The notes: generated from the sequence alone by a model not told the origin. A stretch of DNA of 64,000 nt from an uncultured Alphaproteobacteria bacterium (GCA_944392295.1 CALXWE010000006.1:43008-107007); one strand, 5' to 3'. Numbered from the stretch's first letter, positions 53,776 to 62,808 are shown. A program made the numbers and translations.

Positions 53776-55953
53776 TTGTTTAAGTTTATCAAAATATTAT
53801 TTACGGCATTATTTACCATTATTATCGTAGCCGCAGTTGCCGTGGTGGTCTTTATTAAAACGTTTGATTTAAATAAATATAAGCCGATGATTGAGAAATT
53901 GGTTTATGATCAAACCGGTCGGCAATTGACCTTAAAAGGCGATGCCGGATTAAAAATTTCACTTATACCGACAGTGGTTGTTAATGATATTTCTTTAAGC
54001 AATGCTCCTTGGGCAGCTAATAAAAATATGGTCGAGGCTCAAAGTGTTGAAGTCTCGGTTGCCGTATTGCCGCTTTTGCATAAAGAAGTGGTGATTAATA
54101 ATGTAAATCTTGTAAAGCCGCAAATCTACTTGGAAAAGAATAAAGACGGAGCCGCTAACTGGGAATTTTCGGCACCCGTAGCTGACCAAAAACCTGATAA
54201 CGAATCGGTTAAAACTTCCAAAGAGGTAACCGTTCAGCCTGAGGCTGTGGCGGCAGCTCCGATTTTGGCCGGTATTTTTGCCAAGAGCTTTACAATCAGC
54301 GATGCTTCATTAATATATGATGATAAACAAGCTTCTTCTTTAACCAATTTAACGGTTAACAGTTTTGAACTTACTTCCGAAAGTATGGACAGTAATGTAA
54401 ATATTGCTTTTGATGTGGTTTATAACGGTGAAGATATTACGGGAACCGCAGTAGTCGGTTCTATTAATTCGCTTTTGCAAAAGGCAAAAGAATATCCCGT
54501 AAAGGCTGATGTTAAAGCTTTTGGTGCCAGCGCTCAAGTTGATGCCGTTTTATATGACTTGTTCGGAGATTTGAGTTTTAAGGCTTCTTTACAAGCTAAT
54601 AATCCGCTTGGTAATTTTAGTGCTCCAGAAGTTACCGTTGATACCGATGTCTCCGGCAATTTGCAAAAAATTACTTCGGTGATAAAAAGCTTGAATGTTA
54701 ACGGTAATGTTATTTCCGGTACGATTAACGCCGATTTGTCGCAAGCCAAACCATATGTTAAAGCCGATTTGCAAAGTAAATTGATTAATGTTGAAACATT
54801 AACTCTTACTACTAAGAAAACAGCTTTAGCATTTAATCTTATTCCTGCAGCTCAAGCTGCTCAGTTTGTACCGGCAACACCGTTAGATTTACAAAGCTTG
54901 AATCTGGTTAATGCCGACGCTAAATTGCAGATTTCGCAGTTGATTGTAAATAAAAATTTGCAGGTTAATGATGTTGTGTTTAGCGCTTCGTTAAAGAACG
55001 GTGTTTTGACGGTAAACCCGCTTAAATTAACTGCCGGTGACGGACAGATAAACGGTACTTTAAGCGTTAACGGCAACAATAATAACATTAATGTAGATGT
55101 TATAGGGCAGAATGTTATTTTGCAAAATCTATGGAAAGAGTTAGCCGTAAGCGACAATAAGACTTTTGGTATAATTTCAGGTGGTAAGACCAATGTTAAA
55201 GTTAAGCTAAGCACCAAAGGAACTACTTTGCGCCAATTGGCAGAAAATATTGATGGTCAGGTTATTGCCATTGTTGATAAATCGGTAATGCAAAGCGGTG
55301 AATTAAAGTATTTAACGGGTAATTTTGTATCACAACTTTTGAAAACTTTGAAGTTGGAGAAAAAGCAAAAGAATCTGGAGTTAAGTTGTGCCGTAGTGCG
55401 TGGTGATATAAAACAGGGTAATGTTAATTTTCCGAAGGGAATCGTATTTAATTCGCCGCAAGTTATGATTGTTAGCAATGGTACGGTTAATTTGAAAAAC
55501 GATAAAATAGATTTAACAATCAGTCCGTTCAGCGGTAATTTAAGCGACACCAATATCGCTCAGGCTATATCATCGTTGGTAAAAATTGCCGGAACTATTG
55601 AGAGCCCGAAAATTGCCATAGATGAGAGTGCGGTTATTAAAAATATTATAGGAGTGGCTACAACAGGACCTGCTTTTTTGGGTTCGCAGTTGGTATTAGA
55701 CGTTGATCCTGCTCCTTGTTATACGGCCTTAAAAGGTACCGAGTATCAAAATATGTTTCCGGCTCCGAGTGGAATGAAAGCCAGCTCTCAGCAAATGTAT
55801 CAGGATACGGGTAAAGCCATTTCTGACGGAGTAACAATGATTGGCGATACCGCCAAAGACGGTGCTAAAGCCGCAGGTGATGCCGCGACGGAGAGTATTG
55901 ATATGTTAACCAATACGGCAAAAGATGTATTTAATATGTTTAAAAGGAAATAA
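53776..55953 (+). CDS. AsmA-family protein
   Basis: The 725-residue protein has one N-terminal membrane helix (FTIIIVAAVAVVVFI), an AsmA N-terminal domain (GDAGLKISLIPTVVVNDISL), and a C-terminal AsmA region (TTLRQLAENIDGQVIAIVDK, then QGNVNFPKGI). AsmA-type proteins form long grooves bridging inner and outer membranes and affect lipid transport and outer-membrane assembly. TTG start. The last 70 residues are a low-complexity Ala/Asp helix. Confidence 0.9.
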   Translation: MFKFIKILFTALFTIIIVAAVAVVVFIKTFDLNKYKPMIEKLVYDQTGRQLTLKGDAGLKISLIPTVVVNDISLSNAPWAANKNMVEAQSVEVSVAVLPLLHKEVVINNVNLVKPQIYLEKNKDGAANWEFSAPVADQKPDNESVKTSKEVTVQPEAVAAAPILAGIFAKSFTISDASLIYDDKQASSLTNLTVNSFELTSESMDSNVNIAFDVVYNGEDITGTAVVGSINSLLQKAKEYPVKADVKAFGASAQVDAVLYDLFGDLSFKASLQANNPLGNFSAPEVTVDTDVSGNLQKITSVIKSLNVNGNVISGTINADLSQAKPYVKADLQSKLINVETLTLTTKKTALAFNLIPAAQAAQFVPATPLDLQSLNLVNADAKLQISQLIVNKNLQVNDVVFSASLKNGVLTVNPLKLTAGDGQINGTLSVNGNNNNINVDVIGQNVILQNLWKELAVSDNKTFGIISGGKTNVKVKLSTKGTTLRQLAENIDGQVIAIVDKSVMQSGELKYLTGNFVSQLLKTLKLEKKQKNLELSCAVVRGDIKQGNVNFPKGIVFNSPQVMIVSNGTVNLKNDKIDLTISPFSGNLSDTNIAQAISSLVKIAGTIESPKIAIDESAVIKNIIGVATTGPAFLGSQLVLDVDPAPCYTALKGTEYQNMFPAPSGMKASSQQMYQDTGKAISDGVTMIGDTAKDGAKAAGDAATESIDMLTNTAKDVFNMFKRK

Positions 55954-55955
55954 AG

Positions 55956-56453
55956 ATGGATTTAAATTTTAAACAATTAGAGCAAGACATTACAAAGAAT
56001 CGGGAAGATATTACCAAAAAATTGGTGGGTTTTGCTCGCGCGGATGCTCTTTTGTTTTGGAGTCCTGAAGATGATTTGCGTAAAGAGCAAGAGCAAAAAT
56101 GGATGCCTGTAATCCATTGGGCGGATAATTTGATAAATGCTCGTTTTAAGGTTACAACCTCTCTTGAGGTTGAAAATGCCGGTGCGGAAACGGCCTCTGA
56201 ATTGAAAAATTTTATGGATAAGTTATCCGCAAAAGAATTAACGGCTTTTTATTTGGCAGCCTTAAATACTCGCTCTGTGTTGCTTGCCACGGCTTTGGTT
56301 AAGGGACATATAAATGCAGATGAGGCTTTTGAATTATCGGAGCTTGAGGAACTTTATCAGGCTCGCAAGTGGGGTAAAGAAGAGGTAGCCGAAGCCCGAA
56401 GAAAAAGCATTAAAGATACTTTAAATAGTATTGAAAAGTATTTGGCAAAATGA
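55956..56453 (+). CDS. ATP12-family F1-ATPase assembly chaperone (short form)
   Basis: ATP12 binds the F1 alpha subunit before assembly. The 165-residue product matches only the C-terminal core: ADALLFWSPEDDLRKEQEQKWMPV, LAALNTRSVLLATALVKG and ELEELYQARKWGKEEVAEAR. The N-terminal beta domain of about 70 residues usual in this family is missing, and the ORF cannot be extended because asmA ends 2 bp upstream. The position after an RluA-type gene is characteristic. Confidence 0.8.
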   Translation: MDLNFKQLEQDITKNREDITKKLVGFARADALLFWSPEDDLRKEQEQKWMPVIHWADNLINARFKVTTSLEVENAGAETASELKNFMDKLSAKELTAFYLAALNTRSVLLATALVKGHINADEAFELSELEELYQARKWGKEEVAEARRKSIKDTLNSIEKYLAK

Positions 56454-56737
56454 AAGAAGTGTATATAAAAATTAAAGGTCGTGTTCAGGGAGTCGGTTTT
56501 AGAAGATGGGCAGAAAGAGAAGCTCATAAATTGGGCTCTCTTTCAGGCTGGGTTCGTAATGCCGAAGACGGCAGCGTCGAGATTTTAATGCGCGGCGAGG
56601 CTGATACGGTAGAAGCTATGGTTATGGCTTGTTACAAAGGACCATTGTTGGCAAGAGTGGATAATATAAGCTTTATGCCTTCGGTTACCAAATTCTTTTT
56701 ACCGCCGATTGAAGACGGAGTTTTTGAAAGAATTTAA
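56450..56737 (+). CDS. acyP: Acylphosphatase
   Basis: Hydrolyses acyl phosphates. The 95-residue product has the phosphate-binding loop IKGRVQGVGFRRWAEREA with the catalytic Arg, and the catalytic Asn in LSGWVRNAEDGSVEILMRG. The start overlaps the ATP12 stop by 4 bp (ATGA), so it is translationally coupled. A terminator follows at once. Confidence 0.95.
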   Translation: MKEVYIKIKGRVQGVGFRRWAEREAHKLGSLSGWVRNAEDGSVEILMRGEADTVEAMVMACYKGPLLARVDNISFMPSVTKFFLPPIEDGVFERI

Positions 56738-56740
56738 AAT

Positions 56741-56778
56741 AAAAAAAGCGCCTTTGTTTATTAAAGACGCTTTTTTTA
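56741..56778. terminator. Bidirectional intrinsic terminator after acyP
   Basis: AAAAAAAGCG pairs with CGCTTTTTTT, with an inner CTTT/AAAG. T-runs on both sides fit use by acyP and by the convergent small membrane gene at 56794. Confidence 0.9.
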
Positions 56779-56793
56779 TTAAGATGAGGGATT

Positions 56794-56943
56794 TTACTTT
56801 TTATCAGTATTTCCCTCGGATTTTTTACCCTTATTCGCCTCGTTTTGGTCTGCGGGGGGAATAGGTTTGGTAAATGCCACAAGTACTGATATGACACAAA
56901 AAAATACAAAAGCACCAAAAACAATCCATGAAATGGTATCCAT
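56794..56943 (-). CDS. Small single-pass membrane protein (49 residues)
   Basis: A 49-codon minus-strand frame starts at ATG 56943. It has one membrane helix (SWIVFGAFVFFCVISVLVAF) and then a Pro turn and a Lys/Asn-rich soluble tail (NKGKKSEGNTDKK). It terminates into the bidirectional hairpin at 56741, which fits a transcribed gene. No ribosome site stands out and I know no family. Confidence 0.5.
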   Translation of the reverse strand: MDTISWIVFGAFVFFCVISVLVAFTKPIPPADQNEANKGKKSEGNTDKK

Positions 56944-57048
56944 AACTTTTTGTTTTTAGAATAATACATTGCTATCTAGATACTAAATAAAAAGAGCTTA
57001 TAAATCAATAAAAAAGTCGTAAAAACCGTTAAATTTACCATATAAATT

Positions 57049-57074
57049 AAACCCTCTCATAAATGAAAGGGTTT
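57049..57074 (-). terminator. Hairpin downstream of scoB
   Basis: On the minus strand AAACCCTTTCAT pairs with ATGAGAGGGTTT (one G-T pair) with a very tight loop, followed by AATTTATATG. The stem is strong, the T-tail weak. Confidence 0.6.
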
Positions 57075-57097
57075 AATGGGGTTAGTATTTTGTATGC

Positions 57098-57766
57098 TTA
57101 TGCAGCCTGATTGATTAAGCTATCAGGAATAATCAACTGAGCATCGGTAGAATTGATGATATCTTCTAACGAAAATAAAGGATTGATTTCTTTTAGCAAT
57201 AAACCGTCCGGAGTTACATCAATAACGGCGCGCTCGGTTACAATCATATCTACCTCATGAGCGGCAGTAAGGGGCAGTGTGCATTTTTGCAAAATGCGAG
57301 GTTCGCCTTTATTGGTATGTTCCATGGCAATTATAACTTTTTTGGCGCCTACTACTAAATCCATGGCGCCGCCCATACCGGGGACAAAGGCTCCCGGTAT
57401 CATCCAGTTGGCAAGATTACCTTCGGCATCTACTTGTAAGGCTCCTAAAACAGTGGCATCAACATGGCCGCCTCTTATAACGGTAAACGACATAGCCGTG
57501 TCAAAAAATACGGCACCGGGCTTGGTGTTTACGGGCAACCCACCGGCATTTGTGATATGTGCATTACGAGGAGCTGATAAATCACGATGACCTACGCCTA
57601 TCATACCGTTTTCAGACTGGAACATAACATGCACGTCTGCCGGAACGTAGTTAGCAGCTTCGGTAGGTAAGCCGATGCCTAAAGTGATAACGTCGCCTTC
57701 TTTAAATTCTTTGGCTATGCGGCGAGCGATGATTTCACGACATTGTTCTTTAGTTAATGTTATCAT
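57098..57766 (-). CDS. scoB: 3-oxoacid/acetate CoA-transferase subunit B
   Basis: Beta chain of a heterodimeric family I CoA-transferase that moves CoA between succinyl- or acetyl-CoA and short 3-oxo or fatty acids. The 222-residue product carries the catalytic glutamate in QSENGMIGVG and the GGHVDATVLGALQVD segment. It begins 7 bp after subunit A. The acceptor acid cannot be told. Confidence 0.93.
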   Translation of the reverse strand: MITLTKEQCREIIARRIAKEFKEGDVITLGIGLPTEAANYVPADVHVMFQSENGMIGVGHRDLSAPRNAHITNAGGLPVNTKPGAVFFDTAMSFTVIRGGHVDATVLGALQVDAEGNLANWMIPGAFVPGMGGAMDLVVGAKKVIIAMEHTNKGEPRILQKCTLPLTAAHEVDMIVTERAVIDVTPDGLLLKEINPLFSLEDIINSTDAQLIIPDSLINQAA

Positions 57767-57773
57767 TTTTTCC

Positions 57774-58418
57774 TCATAAAGCTATGTAATCTATAAATAC
57801 ACCGGGAATGGTTATTTCATTAGGGTCAAGCGGCTCTTCGCTTAATTCTTCGGTCTCAACAATAACCGTTTTGGCAGCGGTAGCCATAACCGGATTAAAA
57901 TTACGGGTGGTACCATCTAAAAAGGCGTTGCCGAATTTATCGGTCTTGGTGGCGTAAATAATGGCAAAATCGGCACTTAACGGAGTTTCAAGTAAATATT
58001 TTTTACCGTTTAGTTCAACCGTTTGTTTGCCTTCTTCAACAACGGTTCCTACACCGGTCGGGGTTAAAAATCCGCCTAAGCCGGCTCCGGCACAGCGAAT
58101 TTTTTCAACCAAAGTTCCCATGGGGACAAGCTCAACCTCAATTTCTTTGTTGTGCCATTGCTTACCGGTTTCGGGATTGGTGCCGATATGGGTAACTATG
58201 GCTTTTTTAACCATTTTATTGACGATTAGTTTTCCTCTGTCCGAATCGGGAAAACCGGTGTCGTTGGCAATTAAAGTTAAACCCTTGGTTTTGTTTATGA
58301 CCATTTCATCAATAATCTTTTGGGGCGAACCACAACATAAAAATCCGCCTATCATAACCGAAGCATTATCAGGGATAAGCTTTGCGGCATCTGAAATTGA
58401 AATAATATGTTTTATCAA
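57774..58418 (-). CDS. scoA: 3-oxoacid/acetate CoA-transferase subunit A
   Basis: Alpha chain, 214 residues, with KLIPDNASVMIGGFLCCGSP (family GGFxxxGxP), ANDTGFPDSDRGKL and FLTPTGVGTVVEEGK. I use the TTG at 58418 because AAGGA lies upstream and the product then opens like other family members; the open frame extends 11 codons further to an ATG with no ribosome site. Co-transcribed with scoB. Confidence 0.92.
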   Translation of the reverse strand: MIKHIISISDAAKLIPDNASVMIGGFLCCGSPQKIIDEMVINKTKGLTLIANDTGFPDSDRGKLIVNKMVKKAIVTHIGTNPETGKQWHNKEIEVELVPMGTLVEKIRCAGAGLGGFLTPTGVGTVVEEGKQTVELNGKKYLLETPLSADFAIIYATKTDKFGNAFLDGTTRNFNPVMATAAKTVIVETEELSEEPLDPNEITIPGVFIDYIAL

Positions 58419-58504
58419 AAATTTTTCCTTTTTACAAAATTGTCGCAACAATATAGCTTATTTTTTTGTTAATGTCATCAAATTTTGTGTAATCCTTGAA
58501 AACA

Positions 58505-58984
58505 CTAGTATTTGCCGTTGGTACTGAATTTTTTTAACCACTGTTGCATAACTTCTACTGCTTCATTGCGGCATTCCGGTAATGGGGTAGCATAAACTCC
58601 GGGTTTTAACAACTCATATAAGTCATCATCTTTAAAGCCGATATCGGCAGCATCTTTGCGTGTGGCGGCAAAATAAATTTTATCAATATTTGCCCATTTG
58701 GAGGTCATTAAACACATCGGGCAGGGCTCACAGCTGGTGTATAGTGTGCAACCTGATAAATCCCAGGTGTTAAGTTTTTGGCAGGCGGCGCGAATCGCCT
58801 GAACTTCTCCGTGAGCAGAAGGGTCGTGATTGGCAAGTACATGATTATAACCGCCGGCAATAAACTCTCCATTTTTGTATATTACGGCGCCGAAAGGTCC
58901 GCCGGTCGGGATAGTTTCATCTTTTAAAGAACTGGCGGAAAGTTTAATGGCTTCTTGCATGGCTTTTATATCATCACTTTTCAT
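58505..58984 (-). CDS. Guanine/nucleoside deaminase (cytidine-deaminase fold)
   Basis: The 159-residue product has the zinc motifs H(A/G)E as AHGEVQAIRAA and PCxxC as CEPCPMCLMTSKWANID. It resembles bacterial guanine deaminases (GuaD) in length and in the DPSAHGEV and ATRKDAADIGFKDD regions; tRNA adenosine deaminase TadA is less likely given the C-terminal tail. Zn-dependent purine deamination is the expected role. Same strand as the CoA-transferase pair, 87 bp upstream of scoA. Confidence 0.85.
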   Translation of the reverse strand: MKSDDIKAMQEAIKLSASSLKDETIPTGGPFGAVIYKNGEFIAGGYNHVLANHDPSAHGEVQAIRAACQKLNTWDLSGCTLYTSCEPCPMCLMTSKWANIDKIYFAATRKDAADIGFKDDDLYELLKPGVYATPLPECRNEAVEVMQQWLKKFSTNGKY

Positions 58985-59111
58985 TTTTAATATTCTCCTC
59001 TAAATTTTATTTGAGCCTAAAATAATGCATATTTTTTTTAATGTAAATATCAAGATTTGTTTTTAATGCTGGACTTTTGTCAAAATTTATGCTAAAAATT
59101 AAATAAATTTT

Positions 59112-59600
59112 ATGATTATGAAGAGTATTTTGTCTTTTGTCAGTCTTATTCTGGGAATGGGGCTGATGACCAGCTGCGGTGCAGCTTATTATGCCGGAGG
59201 TTATTACGATAACTATAATGACGGCAGGGCTGCTTTATATCAGAGTATGGAGTACCCACAGTACTGCAGAAATGATATTTATTACCGAAATAGCCGCCTT
59301 ACCTACGACGGTACGCGGATTGTCGGTGATAAAGGTTACCCAACGGGGCTGATTTGGCGCAACGCGTCGATGAGTAGAAGAGGAATGATTGTTACCTTCT
59401 ACGATGCCAATCAGCGCATTATTGCCCAGTATGACCTGAGAGTCCCTCGGCAGAATGTTGATGACTGCTTTAGGGTAACCGGTCTTACCGGCAAGGCTCT
59501 GGAAGTTTGGGTCATTATTAAAGGCGGTCGGGGTAGTACAAACTACATTACCGTCTCTGATGGCGAAGAGGAACGAATTTATAATCTTCGCCGAGAATGA
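59112..59600 (+). CDS. Lipoprotein of unknown function
   Basis: The 162-residue product has a lipobox (MGLMTSC) after the signal. The mature protein is Tyr- and Gly-rich at first (AAYYAGGYYDNYNDGR), then strongly beta-patterned with a disulfide-capable Cys pair (YPQYCRND and VDDCFRV). Codon use is less AT-rich than neighbours. ATG at 59118 is an alternative. No family recognised. Confidence 0.78.
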   Translation: MIMKSILSFVSLILGMGLMTSCGAAYYAGGYYDNYNDGRAALYQSMEYPQYCRNDIYYRNSRLTYDGTRIVGDKGYPTGLIWRNASMSRRGMIVTFYDANQRIIAQYDLRVPRQNVDDCFRVTGLTGKALEVWVIIKGGRGSTNYITVSDGEEERIYNLRRE

Positions 59601-59614
59601 GCCAAGGGAGTTTA

Positions 59615-59649
59615 TAAAAAACGTGAAACATAAAAGTTTCACGTTTTTT
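59615..59649. terminator. Bidirectional terminator
   Basis: AAAAAACGTGAAAC pairs perfectly with GTTTCACGTTTTTT around ATAAAA. Confidence 0.9.
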
Positions 59650-59665
59650 GTTATCTGATTAAAAC

Positions 59666-59690
59666 AAAAAAGCTGAGCATTAAGCTCAGC
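59666..59690 (-). terminator. Terminator of tRNA-Leu
   Basis: On the minus strand GCTGAGC pairs with GCTCAGC over TTAAT, followed by six T's, 9 nt after the tRNA 3' end. Confidence 0.85.
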
Positions 59691-59698
59691 CTATCTAT

Positions 59699-59785
59699 TG
59701 GTAGGGGTGGTCAGACTTGAACTGACACTCCATTGCTGGAACAAGATTTTGAGTCTAGCGCGTCTACCAGTTCCGCCACACCCCC
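59699..59785 (-). tRNA. tRNA-Leu (anticodon CAA)
   Basis: The minus strand reads a class II tRNA of 87 nt: acceptor GGGGGTG with CACCCCT, D-arm GGCGGAACTGGTAGACGC, an anticodon loop CTCAAAA that gives CAA (reads UUG), a long variable arm as in leucine tRNA, a T-loop GTTCAAGTC and an encoded CCA. One mismatch (T-T) sits in the anticodon stem. It has its own terminator. No duplicated tRNA 3' end is visible nearby, so it shows no integration. Confidence 0.92.
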
Positions 59786-59910
59786 ATGAACATGCAAGAT
59801 ACATATATTATTTAAATCAACTAGTCAATACTTTTTTTTATTAATTTAAATGTTTTCTTTTTTGTAATTTTGTCGTATAATCCCGCTAACTTTAATCGGG
59901 GGTAGAATAT

Positions 59911-61440
59911 TTGAGCGTTCTTGAACAAAAAGCAGCCGCCCTTTATGGCGAAAAAAAATATCCTGAGGCTCTGGATATTTATCTTTCGTTGTATCAAAAA
60001 AGCCCTAAAACCGAAAAATATTCCATATTCTGCGGAAACTGCTTTGACGCTATGGGCGAACCAGAAAAAGCTATCGCTTTTTATAAACGAGCTTGCCGAA
60101 TTAACCCGATTTCAACAACCTCACTGATTGCTTTGGCTAATGTTTACTATAATAACGGCGATTTTAAAAATTCGTCCAAGTTTTCACGCAAAATTTTAAA
60201 AAAATTTCCGGATAATGCCTCGGCCTTGCTTAATCTGGGCAATATCGCTTATTGCGAGGGCGATTTTGAAACGGCGTTGGCTTACTATGAAACGGTTTAT
60301 AAAAATAACCATTCAAGCTATATAGCCGTTATTAATATGGCTAATACCTGTTACGATTTAATGCGCTATGTTAAGGCTCTGGAATATGCCAGAAGAGCCT
60401 TGAAACTCTATCCTTCAAGTGTTGATGCTTATATTATAAGAGGTAATTCTTACCTAGAGCTCGGACGTTACCAAAAGGCTGAAAGGTGCTTGGCGGCAGC
60501 TGTCGATTTACGTGATGATAATCCGTGGATTTATGTTTCTTTAAGCCGCTTATATCAAAAAATAGAAAAATGGGACTTAGCTTTGGAAGCCGGTTGGAAT
60601 GCCATTATTTATGCCGGAGAGGCAATAGAAGAACAGCATATTAATTTTGGGTATCTGCTTTATGAATGTGCCGATGAAAAAGGTGCGGATATGGTTACCG
60701 ATTATGCGCGGCGCTGGAAAGAAAGGTTTCCTGACAATAAAAAAGTTGAATATATGGCAAATGCTTTGCTGCAAGATACACGCTGCAAAAAGGCAGAACC
60801 CGAGTATGTAACCAAAATTTTTGATACTTTTGCACCAGATTTTGATGACACGTTGGCAACACTTGAATATCAGGTGCCGGAATATTTGGCACAAGTTGTG
60901 GCCGATGTTTTGAAAAAAGATATTTTTAAACCTTTTGCTTATTTAGATTTAGGGTGCGGCACCGGTTTATGCGCTAAGGCGGTTAAGCCGATTATCGGTT
61001 GGAGCAATGTTACCGGGGTTGATTTATCAAGAAAAATGCTCAAAGAGGCAAAGGCTAAATATGTTTATGACGATTTGGTAGAAGATGATATTGTGCACTT
61101 TTTGCAAAATTGTCAGAAAAAATATCAGTTAGTTACGGCCGGAGATGTCTTTACCTATTTTGGCGACTTGCGAGTGCTGATTGAAGAAATTGGAAAGGTA
61201 TTGGCTCCCGGCGGTTTGTTAGTTTTTAGTATATCGGAAAATACATATAATACCGATGATTATTACTTAACACCTTCGGGGCGGTTTGTTCATGCCTCGG
61301 ATTATGTGTTAAAGCTGCTTAAAAAAGCTGGCTTAAATAAATTGTATATGGATAAAAAACCATTGCGCAATGAAGGCGACCATGTAGTATATGGTTATAT
61401 TATTGCCGCCGAAAAAGTTTTGGAAATTGAAAACGCTTAA
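59911..61440 (+). CDS. TPR-containing SAM-dependent methyltransferase
   Basis: The 509-residue protein has about seven tetratricopeptide repeats (residues 1-270; for example ALLNLGNIAYCEGDFETALAY) and a C-terminal methyltransferase domain. That domain has the SAM motif AYLDLGCGTGLCAKAV near residue 348, then VTGVDLSRKMLKEAKAK and LAPGGLLVFSI. The bridging FDTFAPDFDDTLATLEY is common to a TPR-methyltransferase family. Substrate unknown. TTG start preceded by GGGGGTAG; terminator follows. Confidence 0.88.
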   Translation: MSVLEQKAAALYGEKKYPEALDIYLSLYQKSPKTEKYSIFCGNCFDAMGEPEKAIAFYKRACRINPISTTSLIALANVYYNNGDFKNSSKFSRKILKKFPDNASALLNLGNIAYCEGDFETALAYYETVYKNNHSSYIAVINMANTCYDLMRYVKALEYARRALKLYPSSVDAYIIRGNSYLELGRYQKAERCLAAAVDLRDDNPWIYVSLSRLYQKIEKWDLALEAGWNAIIYAGEAIEEQHINFGYLLYECADEKGADMVTDYARRWKERFPDNKKVEYMANALLQDTRCKKAEPEYVTKIFDTFAPDFDDTLATLEYQVPEYLAQVVADVLKKDIFKPFAYLDLGCGTGLCAKAVKPIIGWSNVTGVDLSRKMLKEAKAKYVYDDLVEDDIVHFLQNCQKKYQLVTAGDVFTYFGDLRVLIEEIGKVLAPGGLLVFSISENTYNTDDYYLTPSGRFVHASDYVLKLLKKAGLNKLYMDKKPLRNEGDHVVYGYIIAAEKVLEIENA

Positions 61441-61503
61441 AAATTTTTATCGATTACTTTCATTAATGCAAATACTGTTTTGAACCGTTTATGTTTGCAT
61501 AAT

Positions 61504-61529
61504 AAAAACGCCCAATAACAGGCGTTTTT
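61504..61529. terminator. Bidirectional terminator
   Basis: AAAAACGCC pairs with GGCGTTTTT over an 8-nt loop; it serves the TPR gene on the plus strand and trcR on the minus strand. Confidence 0.9.
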
Positions 61530-61566
61530 ATTGGATATGAGAAACCTTTAAGCGTGTTTGAGGCTT

Positions 61567-62316
61567 TTATTTGGCCGTTGTTTTTTTCTTAGAGGCGGTT
61601 TTTTTAGCTTTAGGCTCTTTGGCTTTGGTGTTTTTGGCCGCTTTTTTGGCGGTAGTCTTTTTTGCGGCAGTTTTAGCCTTGGCTTTTTTAGCGCTTACCT
61701 TTTTAGTCGGAGCTTTTTTTGCGGCAGTTTTAGCCTTGGCTTTTTTAGCCGTAGTTTTTTTGGCAGCCTTTTTCTTAGGTGCGGCTGCTCTTTCCAATTT
61801 TTCTTTGGCGGTAGTTAAAGCAGCATCTAAGTCTTTTTCGGAACATAAGCCGATAGCTACCGGATTTTTAGCTCTTAACGTTGCCATATCGGCACGGGTG
61901 CCGTTGCGAATACCCATAATGGTCGGCTTGGTGGTACCGATAAGTTTGCAAATTTGCGAATCGGAAATTTCCGGACAATTACGGATAACCCATAAAATGG
62001 CGGCAGGTTTATCGTTACGCTGTGAAGGAGAAAGAACCTTTTTGTTTTTGGCGTTATTTTCTTTTACGTTACGTTCAACAATATTGGCTACCAAATTGGC
62101 GGTATTATCTGCTTCGCAACGTTTAATTTCTTCTTCAGTTAACTGACCGTTGGAAATAGGGCTTATGCCGATAATGTTATAGGCAACGTCGCCATCGGCA
62201 ATGGCCTGAATTTCAAGTTCATGCAGTTCACAAAATGTAGCAATCTGACGGAAGGTTAAGGTGGTATTTTCAACCAGCCATACCGCCGTAGCTTTTGGCA
62301 TTAAAGGTGCTGTCAT
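61567..62316 (-). CDS. trcR: TrcR/DUF1013 cell-cycle regulator with H1-like tail
   Basis: The first 165 residues or so match the alphaproteobacterial DUF1013 family (TrcR in Caulobacter): MTAPLMPKATAVWLVENTTL, LHELEIQAIADGD, ISNGQLTEEEIKRCEAD and ILWVIRNCPEISDSQICKLI with GTTKPTIMGIRNGT. After this the protein continues with about 75 residues of Ala/Lys-rich repeats (KAAKKTTAKKAKAK and similar), like eukaryotic or bacterial histone H1 tails, which bind DNA non-specifically. The tail reads as coding because the two units share one frame. Divergent from the zeta toxin module. Confidence 0.9.
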   Translation of the reverse strand: MTAPLMPKATAVWLVENTTLTFRQIATFCELHELEIQAIADGDVAYNIIGISPISNGQLTEEEIKRCEADNTANLVANIVERNVKENNAKNKKVLSPSQRNDKPAAILWVIRNCPEISDSQICKLIGTTKPTIMGIRNGTRADMATLRAKNPVAIGLCSEKDLDAALTTAKEKLERAAAPKKKAAKKTTAKKAKAKTAAKKAPTKKVSAKKAKAKTAAKKTTAKKAAKNTKAKEPKAKKTASKKKTTAK

Positions 62317-62511
62317 TTTAAGTTCCTTTCACTAGTATTTCTTTTAATAGTTTAACAATAGGCAAAAGTTAACTATTATACAAGAGATTTTTTTATAATT
62401 TTTTACCAAAGGGAAAAAGCCGGTATTTATAGCCGGTAACATTTCTTAAAAAAATAATTTTCTTGTCAGGTTAAAAAGAAACTGATACCTTACCAATAAA
62501 GGAGAAAAGCA

Positions 62512-62808
62512 ATGAATGAAAAAGCAGATGACAGCAATCCGGTCGTTTTGGCACAAATGGATACTGCTATTGAAATTATGGCGACACGTATTAACATAAC
62601 ATCACTTCGGATTTTAGAAGAAGAGAATAAATCAGCTAATGTTCGTGATGAAAAATTATTAAGTCGTCTTCATAAGGAGTTACAAATTTTATTAAAAGAA
62701 CGTGATCGGATGTATCAAGGTGACCAACAAATTAAAAATAAAATTTTTGAGCAATATGCACCGGAAGTTAAAGAATATTTTATGAGAAAGAAAAATAATG
62801 TTCGATGA
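62512..62808 (+). CDS. Putative antitoxin of the zeta-toxin module
   Basis: The 98-residue helical protein (IEIMATRINITSLRILEEEN, LLSRLHKELQILLKERDRMY) overlaps the zeta toxin by 11 bp and precedes it, as antitoxins do. It shows no helix-turn-helix that I can see and is not clearly of the epsilon family, so the role is from position. AAAGGAG lies 7 nt upstream, and a TTGTCA-N17-TACCTT promoter-like pair lies further up. Confidence 0.65.
   Translation: MNEKADDSNPVVLAQMDTAIEIMATRINITSLRILEEENKSANVRDEKLLSRLHKELQILLKERDRMYQGDQQIKNKIFEQYAPEVKEYFMRKKNNVR

Noticed and set aside
59699..59785. tRNA-Leu as a phage or ICE attachment site
   Set aside because: No repeat of the tRNA 3' end, integrase or foreign cargo appears beside it.
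61558..62146. Long Ala/Val- or Phe-rich plus-strand ORFs opposite trcR
   Set aside because: They are antisense shadows of the Ala/Lys repeat tail of trcR, with low-complexity composition and no ribosome site.
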